Below, piece by piece: positions 1 through 8,217 of a stretch of 64,000 nucleotides of DNA. Each line of letters starts with the position of its first letter. Positions within the stretch are counted from its first letter, which is position 1. The stretch is from NCBI RefSeq assembly GCF_003860585.1, contig NZ_CP034159.1, positions 2,170,001-2,234,000 on the forward strand. Reading direction: 5' to 3'. The translations under genes and the position numbers were made by a program. Under the pieces are notes generated by a model. The model saw nothing but the letters and a program-made list of their open reading frames with translations, did no database searches and was not told the DNA's origin. Source of the stretch: Kaistella carnis. GTDB taxonomy: Bacteria; Bacteroidota; Bacteroidia; Flavobacteriales; Weeksellaceae.

Positions 1-1
1 T

Positions 2-1585
2 CCTGATGTTGGAGAAAAAGCGGCGATCGAAAGTATCGAAGATATTAAAGCGGCCATGGGACAAAATACCAAAATGGTGTTCATTACTGCCGGAATGGGC
101 GGTGGTACAGGAACCGGAGCAGCACCGGTCATTGCGAAAGTAGCAAAAGATATGGGAATTCTAACGGTAGGAATCGTTACCGTACCTTTTAGTTTTGAAG
201 GAAAAAGAAGATTAGAGCAAGCCGAAATAGGTTTGGATAAATTACGAAATAACGTAGATTCACTTATTGTTATCAATAATGATAAGTTACGCCAGCAATT
301 TGGAAATCTAGGATTTAAATCAGGTTTCTCAAAAGCGGATGAAGTATTAACCAACGCGGCAAAAGGAATGGCCGAGGTAATTACAGGTTACTTTGATGTA
401 AATATTGACTTCCGTGATGCCAAGTCTGTGTTGGCAAATTCCGGAACCGCATTGATGTCAAACGGAATCGCTTCCGGGGAAAACAAAGCCGAAGAAGCAG
501 TGAAAAAAGCCCTGGATTCCCCATTGTTGAACGATAACAAAATTACCGGTGCGAAAAACGTTCTCTTATTGATCCGAAGTGGTTCAGAAGAAGTGACCAT
601 GGACGAAATCGGAGTTATTATGGATCATATCCAGGAAGAAGCTGGAAACACTGCCGATATTATTTTCGGAGTTGGAACCGATGAAGAATTGGGCGATTCT
701 GTAAGTGTATTGGTTATTGCAACTGGTTTTTCTAAAGATTATCAAAAAACTTCAGGCATCACAGAAAAGGTTAAATTCACTTTGTCTGACTCTCTGGATC
801 CAAAACCGAAAAAAGATATCATCACCAACTCGGCTCCGGAATCTCAAGATTTTAGAAAAGACCGTATGGAATCAAAAAATCTTTTTATCCTTGATGATGA
901 AGATGAATTTCCTACGAATGAATTTCAGGTAAGAACGGCGGAGAAAAAAATGATTATTGAGAAAGAAACTCCTACTCAGTTTGACCGTTTCGAAGTAGAA
1001 GATCGCGCAGAAATGAGCTTCGGTAAGGAAGAAGAAATCAGCCAGGAGTTTGATCTTTTCACGTATACCGATGATCTTGATGATACGCCGTCTGCACAGT
1101 CTTTCAGTTTTGAAACTGAAGATAGAAAAAAAGAAACGCCGGCTCCAAAGACACCAACCTTTACGGAAGAGAAGCCGCTGGAGTTCAGTTTTTTCGTAAA
1201 CGAACCGATTGAGGAGCCGAAGGTTGAGACACCGCAGCCGAAAGCAGTAATCAAAGAAGAACCGGTTCAAAAATCCGAACCTCAGGTGGTACAAAAAGTA
1301 GAGGAAACAACCAATTTCAAGGTTGAAGATGACTTTACTTTTATTACTAAAACAACGAACAGCGAAAAAGTTTTAGAACGAAGAAACAAATTGAAAGAAT
1401 TTAATTCCAGATATCAAAACTTCGAACCGGAAAATGAGTTCGAAACCATTCCGGCGTTCCGTAGAAAAAACATTTCAATCGGCCAGGAAAATGCATCTGA
1501 TCAAAAAATCAGTAACTTTCTGTCCGAAAATGATGGAAAAATGCAGGTTAGAGAGAACCGTTTTTTAAACAAAGACGTGGATTAA
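2..1585 (+). CDS. ftsZ: Cell division protein FtsZ (5' end outside the window)
   Basis: Tubulin-like GTPase that polymerises into the cytokinetic Z ring at midcell. The reading frame is open from base 2, giving 18 codons before the first internal ATG at 56, so the start lies upstream of the window. The tubulin signature GGGTGTGAAP and the T7-loop region (VNIDFRDAKSVL) are intact, followed by the usual C-terminal domain ending near VIATGF. After this comes a long acidic, Pro/Glu-rich linker of about 200 residues, and then IPAFRRKN, which resembles the conserved C-terminal peptide that binds FtsA-like membrane anchors. Here that peptide is followed by about 35 more residues rather than ending the protein. 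A hairpin follows the stop. Identification is certain; only the upstream dcw neighbours are missing. Confidence 0.97.
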   Translation, partial: PDVGEKAAIESIEDIKAAMGQNTKMVFITAGMGGGTGTGAAPVIAKVAKDMGILTVGIVTVPFSFEGKRRLEQAEIGLDKLRNNVDSLIVINNDKLRQQFGNLGFKSGFSKADEVLTNAAKGMAEVITGYFDVNIDFRDAKSVLANSGTALMSNGIASGENKAEEAVKKALDSPLLNDNKITGAKNVLLLIRSGSEEVTMDEIGVIMDHIQEEAGNTADIIFGVGTDEELGDSVSVLVIATGFSKDYQKTSGITEKVKFTLSDSLDPKPKKDIITNSAPESQDFRKDRMESKNLFILDDEDEFPTNEFQVRTAEKKMIIEKETPTQFDRFEVEDRAEMSFGKEEEISQEFDLFTYTDDLDDTPSAQSFSFETEDRKKETPAPKTPTFTEEKPLEFSFFVNEPIEEPKVETPQPKAVIKEEPVQKSEPQVVQKVEETTNFKVEDDFTFITKTTNSEKVLERRNKLKEFNSRYQNFEPENEFETIPAFRRKNISIGQENASDQKISNFLSENDGKMQVRENRFLNKDVD

Positions 1586-1599
1586 TTTCAATGTGCCAA

Positions 1600-1710
1600 T
1601 TTGAAAATGTAATGTGTGAATTAAAAGACCACAAAACCATTTCAAAAAAAATTGCAGAACGGAGATCTATGAAACCAGTCTGCAATTTTAAATATGACCA
1701 CATTTTCAAA
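1600..1710. repeat. Nested inverted repeat between ftsZ and the yqeY-like gene
   Basis: Outer arms tttgaaaatgt (1600-1610) and acattttcaaa (1700-1710) are exact reverse complements. They enclose an inner 11-bp perfect stem (1648-1658 with 1679-1689). Related words (aatgtgccaatt, aatgtgtgaatt) lie side by side at about 1590-1622. The composition looks like a decayed dispersed intergenic repeat into which, or from which, a terminator has formed. Confidence 0.6.
1648..1689 (+). terminator. Terminator-like hairpin after ftsZ
   Basis: Perfect 11-bp stem, aaaattgcaga (1648-1658) with tctgcaatttt (1679-1689), with a 20-base loop. The 3' arm ends in four T. The position 60 bases after the ftsZ stop fits rho-independent termination; the long loop and short T tract make it weak. 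Confidence 0.5.
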
Positions 1711-1728
1711 TAATTAAATTATTAAATT

Positions 1729-2175
1729 ATGAGCTTAGAAATAACCATCAGCGACGCGATTAAAGACGCAATGCGGGCAAAAGACAAAGTGGCCTTAGAT
1801 GCTTTGCGGGCAGTAAAATCTCAAATTCTTATGTTGAAAACTGAAGCCAAAGGTGCAGAAGTTTCTGAAGAACAGGAAATTGCGATTCTGCAGAGAATGA
1901 TCAAACAGAGAAAAGATTCTTATGATCAGTTTACTTCGCAAAACAGAAGCGATTTAGCCGAAGTTGAAGAAGCACAGAGCAAAGTCATTGAGCAATTTTT
2001 ACCGAAACAATTAACCGCTGAAGAACTGGAAGAAGCGATGAAAAATATTATCGCAGAAACTGGCGCCGAAAGCGCAAAAGATTTAGGAAAAGTAATGGGA
2101 ATGGCGGGGAAAACCCTGGCCGGTAAAAGCGACGGAAAAAGTATTTCCGACGTGGCGAAAAAGTTACTTTCTTAA
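1729..2175 (+). CDS. GatB/YqeY domain-containing protein
   Basis: A 148-residue, highly helical soluble protein of the YqeY family. It is related to the tRNA-binding tail domain of the GatB subunit of Asp-tRNA(Asn)/Glu-tRNA(Gln) amidotransferase. The whole chain is this one domain: N-terminal helices with ALRAVKSQILMLKTEAKG, the IKQRKDSYDQF segment and the C-terminal AGKTLAGKSDGK. A function in tRNA or amino-acid metabolism is usually assumed but is not established for standalone members. It follows ftsZ by 143 bases in the same direction, an arrangement I recall as common in Flavobacteriia. The ATG at 1729 is the only sensible start. Family assignment is firm; role unknown. Confidence 0.9.
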   Translation: MSLEITISDAIKDAMRAKDKVALDALRAVKSQILMLKTEAKGAEVSEEQEIAILQRMIKQRKDSYDQFTSQNRSDLAEVEEAQSKVIEQFLPKQLTAEELEEAMKNIIAETGAESAKDLGKVMGMAGKTLAGKSDGKSISDVAKKLLS

Positions 2176-2275
2176 TGTTATAGTTGATGAAAGATAGGTG
2201 ATAGTAAATTATCATTTATAAACCATCGATTATTTTAGAACAGATATTCAACCTTTGCATATCGATTTGATTTGA

Positions 2276-2306
2276 AACCTGGAACATTTTATGTTTCAGG
2301 TTTTTT
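2276..2306 (+). terminator. Rho-independent terminator after the yqeY-like gene
   Basis: 10-bp stem with one G-U pair: aacctggaac (2276-2285) with gtttcaggtt (2293-2302), 7-base loop, then a run of six T. It lies about 100 bases after the yqeY-like stop and just before the antiporter promoter box. Confidence 0.8.
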
Positions 2307-2313
2307 ATTTTCC

Positions 2314-2321
2314 TACATTTG
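2314..2321 (+). promoter_or_regulatory. Bacteroidota -7 box TACATTTG for the antiporter
   Basis: Exact match to TAnnTTTG, the -7 element read by the Bacteroidota primary sigma factor. It ends 13 bases before the ATG at 2335, so the leader would be very short. No convincing -33 TTG is seen. Confidence 0.55.
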
Positions 2322-2334
2322 AATAAATTTTTCT

Positions 2335-3591
2335 ATGCAGATCTATCACTATTTCACGGTCATCATCATTCTTGCAGCAGCCTTTGGATATTTTAATAAA
2401 CGGTTTCTAAAGCTCCCAAGAACCATCGGAGTCATGATCATCGCACTGCTTACTTCCCTGGGAATTGTTTTAACAGCTTCTTCCTTTCCGGACCTTTTTG
2501 TGCAGACCAAAAAAATGATCTTATCCATTGATTTCTACACCATATTAATGGATATTATGTTGAGCTTTCTATTATTTGCGGGTTCAATTCACATCAAATT
2601 AAATGATATAAAGTCTGAAAGAGCGCCCATTATCGCCTTTTCAACCATTGGCGTTGTAATCTCCACAATCATCGTGGGAGGGTTAATGTATTTTCTTCTG
2701 CAGGCCTTCAGTTTAGATGTTTCTTTCATTCACTGTCTGCTTTTTGGTGCTCTCATTTCGCCCACCGATCCTATTGCCGTATTGGGTATTTTGAAGACGG
2801 CGAATATTCCTAAGTCTTTAGAAACCAAAATATCCGGAGAAAGTTTATTTAATGATGGTGTTGCGGTCGTTCTGTTCGTAGCCATTTATGAGATCTCTCA
2901 AGTTGGTTTTGCCAATATGGGATTAGGAGACATTGGACTTTTATTTCTAAAAGAAGCGGGTGGCGGAATGTTACTGGGAACCCTGCTTGGCAGCGTGGGA
3001 ACCTACATTTTAAAAACAATAGATGATTATTCGGTAGAAGTCATGGTCACTTTAGCAATGGTCATGGGTGGCTATTGGCTGGCGTCATCTTTACATATCA
3101 GCGGCCCTCTCGCGATGGTTGTAGCCGGAATTTTTATAGGAAATCGAGGAAGAGAAGTTGGAATGAGCAGCATTACAGAGGAATACATCGACAAGTTCTG
3201 GGAAATGATGGATGAGATTTTAAACGCCATTCTGTTTCTGCTGATCGGTTTAGAATTACTGGTCATAAATTTCGAAAATATCTATATTCTCATAGGGATT
3301 ATCGCGATTGCTGTTGTTCTTTTTGCACGTTTTGTTTCCGTAGGAATTCCATTTCTCTTATTAAAAAGACGGGTGAATTTTGAAAAGAACTCCTTCCCTA
3401 TTTTAGTCTGGGGCGGTTTGCGGGGCGGAATTTCTGTCGCCTTAGCCTTAGCTCTGCCAAGACATGAATCCGGTGATATGTTTGTCGCCATCACGTATAT
3501 TATCGTCCTTTTCTCCATCATCTTTCAAGGTTTAAGCATCGGCACTTTAGTTAAAAATCTGACAGCAAAATCAGCCAAAAAGTCTCAATAG
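2335..3591 (+). CDS. Cation:proton antiporter, CPA1 family (NhaP-like)
   Basis: A 418-residue inner-membrane protein with about 12 hydrophobic segments, predicted to exchange Na+ or K+ for H+ in pH and salt homeostasis. Family marks are FGALISPTDPIAVLGILK (TDP ion-site helix), SGESLFNDGVAVVLF (the ND motif of the transport site) and GGLRGGISVALALALP near the C-terminus. It has no long cytoplasmic regulatory tail, unlike the larger bacterial NhaP and eukaryotic NHE proteins. It is a single gene: a terminator and a promoter box precede it, and the bacilliredoxin gene follows after about 100 bases. Ion specificity cannot be read from the sequence. Confidence 0.9.
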   Translation: MQIYHYFTVIIILAAAFGYFNKRFLKLPRTIGVMIIALLTSLGIVLTASSFPDLFVQTKKMILSIDFYTILMDIMLSFLLFAGSIHIKLNDIKSERAPIIAFSTIGVVISTIIVGGLMYFLLQAFSLDVSFIHCLLFGALISPTDPIAVLGILKTANIPKSLETKISGESLFNDGVAVVLFVAIYEISQVGFANMGLGDIGLLFLKEAGGGMLLGTLLGSVGTYILKTIDDYSVEVMVTLAMVMGGYWLASSLHISGPLAMVVAGIFIGNRGREVGMSSITEEYIDKFWEMMDEILNAILFLLIGLELLVINFENIYILIGIIAIAVVLFARFVSVGIPFLLLKRRVNFEKNSFPILVWGGLRGGISVALALALPRHESGDMFVAITYIIVLFSIIFQGLSIGTLVKNLTAKSAKKSQ

Positions 3592-3689
3592 ATAATTGGT
3601 ATTGTTTTAATAGGTTACAAAGGGAAGGAGATTAATTAAAAAAGAATTAATTTTACACTTCAAAAGTTTAACACATAAAATTAAAAAAT

Positions 3690-4100
3690 ATGTATCCAGA
3701 TGATTTAGTAATGCCAATGAAGCATGAACTTACCGATAAAGGATTCCAGGACCTAACTTCTGCTGAAGCCGTAAAAGAAGCCATTAAAAAAGAAGGAACT
3801 ACGCTGTTAATGGTAAACTCGGTATGCGGTTGTGCAGCAGGTGCAGCAAGACCGGGTGCTGTTTTCTCTTTAACCGGAGATAAAAAACCAGACCATTTAG
3901 TAACCGTATTCGCAGGTTACGATAAAGATGCGGTTGATGAAGCACGTAAATTCTTAGCTCCGTTCCCACCAAGTTCTCCATGTATAGCTCTTTTCAAAGA
4001 CGGTGAATTGGTTCACATGCTGGAAAGACATCATATTGAAGGTAATCCTGCAGGCGCTATCGCAGCAAACTTACAGGGTGCTTACGAAGAGTATTGCTAA
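3690..4100 (+). CDS. BrxA/BrxB family bacilliredoxin
   Basis: A 136-residue cytoplasmic thioredoxin-like protein of the YphP/YqiW (DUF1094) family. In Firmicutes these proteins remove bacillithiol from S-bacillithiolated proteins. The diagnostic redox motif Cys-Gly-Cys is present (VNSVCGCAAGAARPG), followed by the usual C-terminal part with PPSSPCIALF and the final EEYC. Length matches the family. Chryseobacterium-like organisms carry this family widely; whether this one makes bacillithiol cannot be told from this window. The strong terminator directly downstream makes it a single-gene transcript or the end of one. Confidence 0.93.
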   Translation: MYPDDLVMPMKHELTDKGFQDLTSAEAVKEAIKKEGTTLLMVNSVCGCAAGAARPGAVFSLTGDKKPDHLVTVFAGYDKDAVDEARKFLAPFPPSSPCIALFKDGELVHMLERHHIEGNPAGAIAANLQGAYEEYC

Positions 4101-4125
4101 AACTAAACTTTTAGTTCAAAATCAC

Positions 4126-4156
4126 ATTCCGCTTTATTCAAGGCGGAATTTTTTTT
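4126..4156 (+). terminator. Rho-independent terminator after the bacilliredoxin gene
   Basis: 10-bp stem with one G-U pair: attccgcttt (4126-4135) and aaggcggaat (4140-4149), tetraloop attc, then eight T. A textbook structure 26 bases after the stop. Confidence 0.92.
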
Positions 4157-4192
4157 GAGATCTACTGCCTACCGTCTTTCACAGAAAAATAT

Positions 4193-4200
4193 TATATTTG
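4193..4200 (+). promoter_or_regulatory. -7 box TATATTTG immediately upstream of the GH3-like gene
   Basis: Exact TAnnTTTG match whose last base is only 6 bases before the ATG at 4207. Transcription from this box would start within a base or two of the start codon, giving a leaderless or nearly leaderless mRNA. This also argues against the in-frame TTG at 4198 as the start. Confidence 0.6.
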
Positions 4201-4206
4201 TTACCT

Positions 4207-5721
4207 ATGGCAACGAAAGCACTATTTAATACGGTAGTCAATTGGTTTATCCGCCAGCGGATTGATCAGATTAAAAATTTTATGGATCATCCGATTGAGA
4301 CTCAGAACGGGGTGCTCTTTTCCCAACTCTATTTCGCAGAAAATACGGACTACGGAAAAATCCACGGATTCAGCTCTATTTCCAGCTACGAAGATTTTCG
4401 CAGAAACGTTCCCATTGTTACGTACGAAGATTTTGAACCTTATATTGAACAGGCACGACAAGGAAAACGCGATATTTTTTGGCCGGGCGTGGTAAAGAAT
4501 TTTGCCAAATCTTCCGGAACCACCAATGCCAAAAGTAAGTTTATTCCGATAACTGATGAGAGCCTGGAACTTTGCCACATGAAAGCAGGGAAAGACCTGG
4601 TTTCTATCTATGCCAATAACCATCCGGATAATCAGCTTTTTACAAACAAGAATTTACGATTGGGTGGAAGTGCAGACTTCTACGAAAATTTTAATACAAA
4701 ATTCGGAGACTTATCCGCGATTTTAATTGATAATCTTCCCTTTTGGGTAGAAATTACGACGACACCCAGTAAAAAAGTGTCGCTGATGTCAGAATGGGAA
4801 AGTAAATTAAAAGCCATTATTTCAGAGGTTAAAAGTGAAGATGTAGGAAGTTTAACCGGAGTTCCAAGTTGGATGATGGTTTTGCTTCAAAGAATTTTAA
4901 AAGAAACCGGTCATGCAAATATTTCTGAACTCTGGCCGAATCTGGAAGTTTTCTTTCACGGAGGAATCAGCTTTAAACCTTATCGGGAACAATACAGACA
5001 AATTATTGGCAGAGAGATCAATTATTACGAAATATACAATGCATCTGAAGGTTTTTTTGGAATTCAGGATCAGCATGGCAGTGACGAAATGCTGTTGATG
5101 CTGGATTATGGAATTTTCTATGAGTTTATCCCGATGGATAAATTTGACCCGCAAAATTTAGAAGCTATTCCTTTGGAGGAAGTAGAGATCGGCAAAAACT
5201 ACGCAATGGTCATTACTACCAATAGTGGTCTTTGGCGTTATCTGATCGGTGATACCGTTCGCTTTACGTCGCTGCATCCCTTCCGGATTAAAGTTTCGGG
5301 CAGAACCAAACATTACATCAACGCATTCGGTGAAGAGTTGATGATTGACAATGTTGAAACCGCACTTACGCAAGCCTGCGAGGCCACGAATGCCTCTATA
5401 CTGGATTTTACCGGCGCACCTGTTTTCATGCACCAGGGTGAAAGTGGCGCTCACGAATGGATTTTTGAATTCATGCAGAAACCAAATGATTTACAACGTT
5501 TTACAGAAGTTTTTGACAATCATTTAAAATCAGTAAATTCAGATTATGAAGCCAAGCGATACAATAATATTACCTTGAAGGAACCAATTGTTCATGTCGC
5601 GAAACCTCAGCTTTTTTACAACTGGATGTCGGAACGCGGCAAACTGGGCGGGCAGAATAAAGTACCGCGTTTAAGTAATGACCGGGAATATCTGGATCCA
5701 CTTTTAGCGATGAACAAATAA
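4207..5721 (+). CDS. GH3-family acyl-adenylating protein
   Basis: A 504-residue cytoplasmic protein of the GH3 family. In plants this family adenylates jasmonate, auxin or benzoates and joins them to amino acids. The ATP-binding loop SSGTTNAKSKFIP is present, as are the later motifs YYEIYNASEGFFGIQ and LWRYLIGDTVRFT and the hinge-region SGRTKHYINAFGEEL. These cover the whole adenylate-forming fold, so an active enzyme is likely. The natural substrate of bacterial members is unknown. ATG 4207 was chosen over the upstream in-frame TTG because the promoter box overlaps the latter. The stop is 10 bases from the convergent lipoprotein gene, with no obvious terminator between. Confidence 0.88.
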   Translation: MATKALFNTVVNWFIRQRIDQIKNFMDHPIETQNGVLFSQLYFAENTDYGKIHGFSSISSYEDFRRNVPIVTYEDFEPYIEQARQGKRDIFWPGVVKNFAKSSGTTNAKSKFIPITDESLELCHMKAGKDLVSIYANNHPDNQLFTNKNLRLGGSADFYENFNTKFGDLSAILIDNLPFWVEITTTPSKKVSLMSEWESKLKAIISEVKSEDVGSLTGVPSWMMVLLQRILKETGHANISELWPNLEVFFHGGISFKPYREQYRQIIGREINYYEIYNASEGFFGIQDQHGSDEMLLMLDYGIFYEFIPMDKFDPQNLEAIPLEEVEIGKNYAMVITTNSGLWRYLIGDTVRFTSLHPFRIKVSGRTKHYINAFGEELMIDNVETALTQACEATNASILDFTGAPVFMHQGESGAHEWIFEFMQKPNDLQRFTEVFDNHLKSVNSDYEAKRYNNITLKEPIVHVAKPQLFYNWMSERGKLGGQNKVPRLSNDREYLDPLLAMNK

Positions 5722-5731
5722 GCCTTTAGCT

Positions 5732-6076
5732 TTATTTCTTCTGTAAATCTTCTTTTACATTTTTAGCACCTTCTTCAACTTTAGCAGCTCCTTTTTCAGC
5801 AACTTCTTTGAGGTCCTCACCCGCTTTTTTAAACTGATGACGTCCTTTGTCGGCTGCTTCATCGATCTTATCTCCAGTTCGCTTCAAATCCTCTTTTGCC
5901 TGATCAACAGTTTCATTAATCTTCGCTGAATCAAAATGAGTAGACTGCTCTGTTTCTACGGTAGTTGTAGTTATTGTACCATCAGGATTTTCGGTAGTTT
6001 CAATTTTGGTCTCTGATTTTTTGCAACTCACCACAATTAAAGCCACAGCCACGATTGATAAAAAATATTTTTTCAT
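5732..6076 (-). CDS. Small hydrophilic lipoprotein, helical repeat type
   Basis: A 114-residue protein with a lipoprotein signal (lipobox VVSC, Cys18). It is followed by a Thr-rich stretch and then by a highly charged, Ala/Lys/Glu/Asp-rich helical region (AEKGAAKVEEGAKNVKED). This region has the 11-residue periodicity of LEA-like or YtxH-like stress proteins. It is probably anchored to a membrane facing the periplasm. It is the last gene after the mutL-rhomboid-EEP-lipoprotein run but is separated from it by 36 bases. No enzymatic motif is visible; a stress or envelope-protective role is only a guess from composition. Confidence 0.75.
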   Translation of the reverse strand: MKKYFLSIVAVALIVVSCKKSETKIETTENPDGTITTTTVETEQSTHFDSAKINETVDQAKEDLKRTGDKIDEAADKGRHQFKKAGEDLKEVAEKGAAKVEEGAKNVKEDLQKK

Positions 6077-6112
6077 TTGATTTGTTTAAATAGAAGTTAA
6101 ATTTATAAAATT

Positions 6113-6487
6113 TTATGGAGTAACCGAGGTTTCTTTTTTCTCTTCCCCGGATTTCAAAGCGTTTTTATCCTTGCTGGCTTCGGCTTTCTTTTTGTTTTCC
6201 TCCGCTTTCTTTTCTGCCTTCAATTGGTCATCTTTGGATTTTTGAAGGATTTTTTCTTCTTCATTTTTAAGCTTCACTTGCTTTAAAGAATCCTGAAACT
6301 GTTGACTGGCCATCCGGATTTTACGCACCACATCTACCGAAGTAGCACCATTTGAAAAAGAATCGATGGCAACCGTATCGTATGGAGGAATGGAGGAATC
6401 TTCTTCGGTCACCAAACGCTCTTGTGACACTTTTTTCCCACAGGAAAAGAGAAGGATCAGCAAGACTATAAAAGAGAAATTTTTCAT
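6113..6487 (-). CDS. Putative lipoprotein, Lys/Glu-rich
   Basis: A 124-residue protein starting MKNFSFIVLLILLFSC; the lipobox LFSC places the lipidated Cys at 16. The mature part has a conserved-looking segment (VDVVRKIRMASQQFQDSLK) followed by a Lys/Glu/Ala-rich low-complexity tail. A longer in-frame start exists 8 codons upstream. The start at 6487 is preferred because it begins the signal peptide directly and sits one base after the stop of the upstream hydrolase gene, suggesting coupled translation. Function unknown. Confidence 0.7.
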   Translation of the reverse strand: MKNFSFIVLLILLFSCGKKVSQERLVTEEDSSIPPYDTVAIDSFSNGATSVDVVRKIRMASQQFQDSLKQVKLKNEEEKILQKSKDDQLKAEKKAEENKKKAEASKDKNALKSGEEKKETSVTP

Positions 6488-6488
6488 T

Positions 6489-7466
6489 TTAATCAATTTT
6501 AAATTCGGCAATGACAGGGAAATGATCGGACAATTTTACAGATCGGTCTACGCGATAATGAATGGGTTTAATTTCTTTAGAAGTAAATATATAATCAATC
6601 CGTATCGGAAATTTATAATCATGGAAACTGGTGCTACTTCCTCTTCCCACCGCTACAAAAGCGTCCGTTAATTTTTCATTTATTTGATAATATTCATAAG
6701 AATTAGGAACGGCATTAAAATCACCCGCAACAATGGTTGGATACGGCGATTCATCGATGGCTTTTCGAATATCTGCCACTTCTTTTTCATGAATTTTAAA
6801 GGTCGGAATTAATGTTCTTAAAATATATCTTAATTTATTTTGATTAGCTTCCAAATCTTCAGAGGGTTTTACTTTCTGTTTATCGAAGGAAAATGGATTC
6901 AAATAAACATTAATCACGCGGATTATTTTACCATTAAATTTAATATCTGCATAAAAAGAATTGCCGTTTCCAGTGGTTGCTATTTTTTCGGAACGAATAA
7001 TTTCAGCCTTAGAATTAAGGGCAACTATTTCATATTTCTTGGTTTGAAAAGGATAGTTCGGAACCGAAAATTCTTGTCCGTATTCCTGAGCAAGAATAAG
7101 ATCAGCATCAGTATTTGCGAGGTAATCGTAAACTTTCTCTAAACCAACCTTTCCGGATTTGATGTTCATAGAAACAATTTTAAAATTGGGCTTCTCCGTA
7201 TTCTTCTCATTAAAATTGATCCACCGGCTGATTGGATTGTAAAAAAGCAGCGTCAAAATAATAAAAACAAATGCTCTCTTTTTCCACCTGATGATCCAAA
7301 AAAGACAAAGCAAAATATTGATAATCATCAACACAGGGAACAGCAGAGAAAGTAAATTTAAGTAGGGAAACAGATGCGGAGGAACAGCGGAATTCAGTAA
7401 AGTACCCGCCAACAGACCCAAAATGAAAAGATGAAAAATCGTTAAAAAGAATCGAAGCAACTTCAC
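6489..7466 (-). CDS. Membrane-anchored endonuclease/exonuclease/phosphatase family protein
   Basis: A 325-residue protein with about three N-terminal transmembrane segments (first ~90 residues), followed by a complete EEP (DNase I-like) metal-dependent phosphoesterase domain. Motifs: IVSMNIKSGK, the metal-binding Glu in ILAQEYGQ, GDFNAVPNS and the terminal SDHFPVIAEF with catalytic Asp-His. The catalytic domain probably faces the periplasm. The substrate (nucleic acid, phospholipid or other phosphodiester) cannot be told from sequence. It lies in a tight minus-strand run: rhomboid gene 12 bases upstream, lipoprotein gene one base downstream. Confidence 0.87.
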   Translation of the reverse strand: MKLLRFFLTIFHLFILGLLAGTLLNSAVPPHLFPYLNLLSLLFPVLMIINILLCLFWIIRWKKRAFVFIILTLLFYNPISRWINFNEKNTEKPNFKIVSMNIKSGKVGLEKVYDYLANTDADLILAQEYGQEFSVPNYPFQTKKYEIVALNSKAEIIRSEKIATTGNGNSFYADIKFNGKIIRVINVYLNPFSFDKQKVKPSEDLEANQNKLRYILRTLIPTFKIHEKEVADIRKAIDESPYPTIVAGDFNAVPNSYEYYQINEKLTDAFVAVGRGSSTSFHDYKFPIRIDYIFTSKEIKPIHYRVDRSVKLSDHFPVIAEFKID

Positions 7467-7478
7467 AGAAAAACTATT

Positions 7479-8210
7479 TTAATTGATTCTGTACATTTTT
7501 CGTTTCCAGTATATTGCGAGTAAGAATCCAACCAGCGCGCCGCCCACGTGTGCAAGATGCGCAATTCCGCCTACGTTTCCTGTAACGCCTAAAAAAACAG
7601 ATCCAATGACGATGATGGGCAAAACATATTTCACTTTTACAGGAATTGGAATAAACATAATCCCAATTTCTGCATCGGGATATAAAGTAGCAAAAGCTGC
7701 AATCACTCCAAATATGGCACCCGAAGCTCCAACCATAGGAACGGTAATAATTGATTTCAATTGAGTCACCAGTTCCTGTTGAGAAGCTATAGCTTGCGGA
7801 CTGCCGGTGAAACTAACATTTTCGCCTGCCAAGTAACCGTTCAGATTAAATCCTAAACTTTCCAAACTGGACTGTATTTGCTGAACTTCTATAAAATTCC
7901 ACAAATTAAAAAGAAAGAAAGCACCCAACCCACTTACAAAATAAAGGATTAAATATTTTTTGTCACCCAATGTTCTTTCTAAAACCGGTCCGAAGCTGTA
8001 CAACGTTAACATATTAAAAAGGATATGCATAAAACTCCCGTGCATAAACATATGCGTGATTATTTGCCACGATTTAAAAAAGGGAGAAAAGGGATAAAAT
8101 GCCGCAAATTTCATATACAATGCCGGACTGTTCAGCAAATAGAAAAGTATAAAAACAACAACATTGATGATGATGATATTTCGAGTAATGGGTGGTAATG
8201 TATTTAACAT
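7479..8210 (-). CDS. Rhomboid family intramembrane serine protease
   Basis: A 243-residue polytopic membrane protein with six or more transmembrane segments. Catalytic Ser163 lies in VGASGAIFG and the catalytic His lies in AHLAHVGGALVG (His218/His221, the second more likely). The HGSFMHILFNM segment (residues 57-67) supplies the His/Asn oxyanion residues. An extra loop of about 45 residues separates the third and fourth helices. Rhomboids cleave transmembrane helices of client proteins; the client here is unknown. It starts 7 bases after the mutL stop, in the same operon. Confidence 0.92.
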   Translation of the reverse strand: MLNTLPPITRNIIIINVVVFILFYLLNSPALYMKFAAFYPFSPFFKSWQIITHMFMHGSFMHILFNMLTLYSFGPVLERTLGDKKYLILYFVSGLGAFFLFNLWNFIEVQQIQSSLESLGFNLNGYLAGENVSFTGSPQAIASQQELVTQLKSIITVPMVGASGAIFGVIAAFATLYPDAEIGIMFIPIPVKVKYVLPIIVIGSVFLGVTGNVGGIAHLAHVGGALVGFLLAIYWKRKMYRIN

Positions 8211-8217
8211 ATTTTTT

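Noticed and set aside
872..1294. Long minus-strand open frame inside ftsZ
   Set aside because: It is antisense to the low-complexity linker of ftsZ and has a Phe/Arg-rich composition typical of a shadow frame, with no family resemblance.
4198..4206. TTG start for the GH3-like gene
   Set aside because: It overlaps the promoter box TATATTTG; the ATG at 4207 gives the normal family N-terminus.
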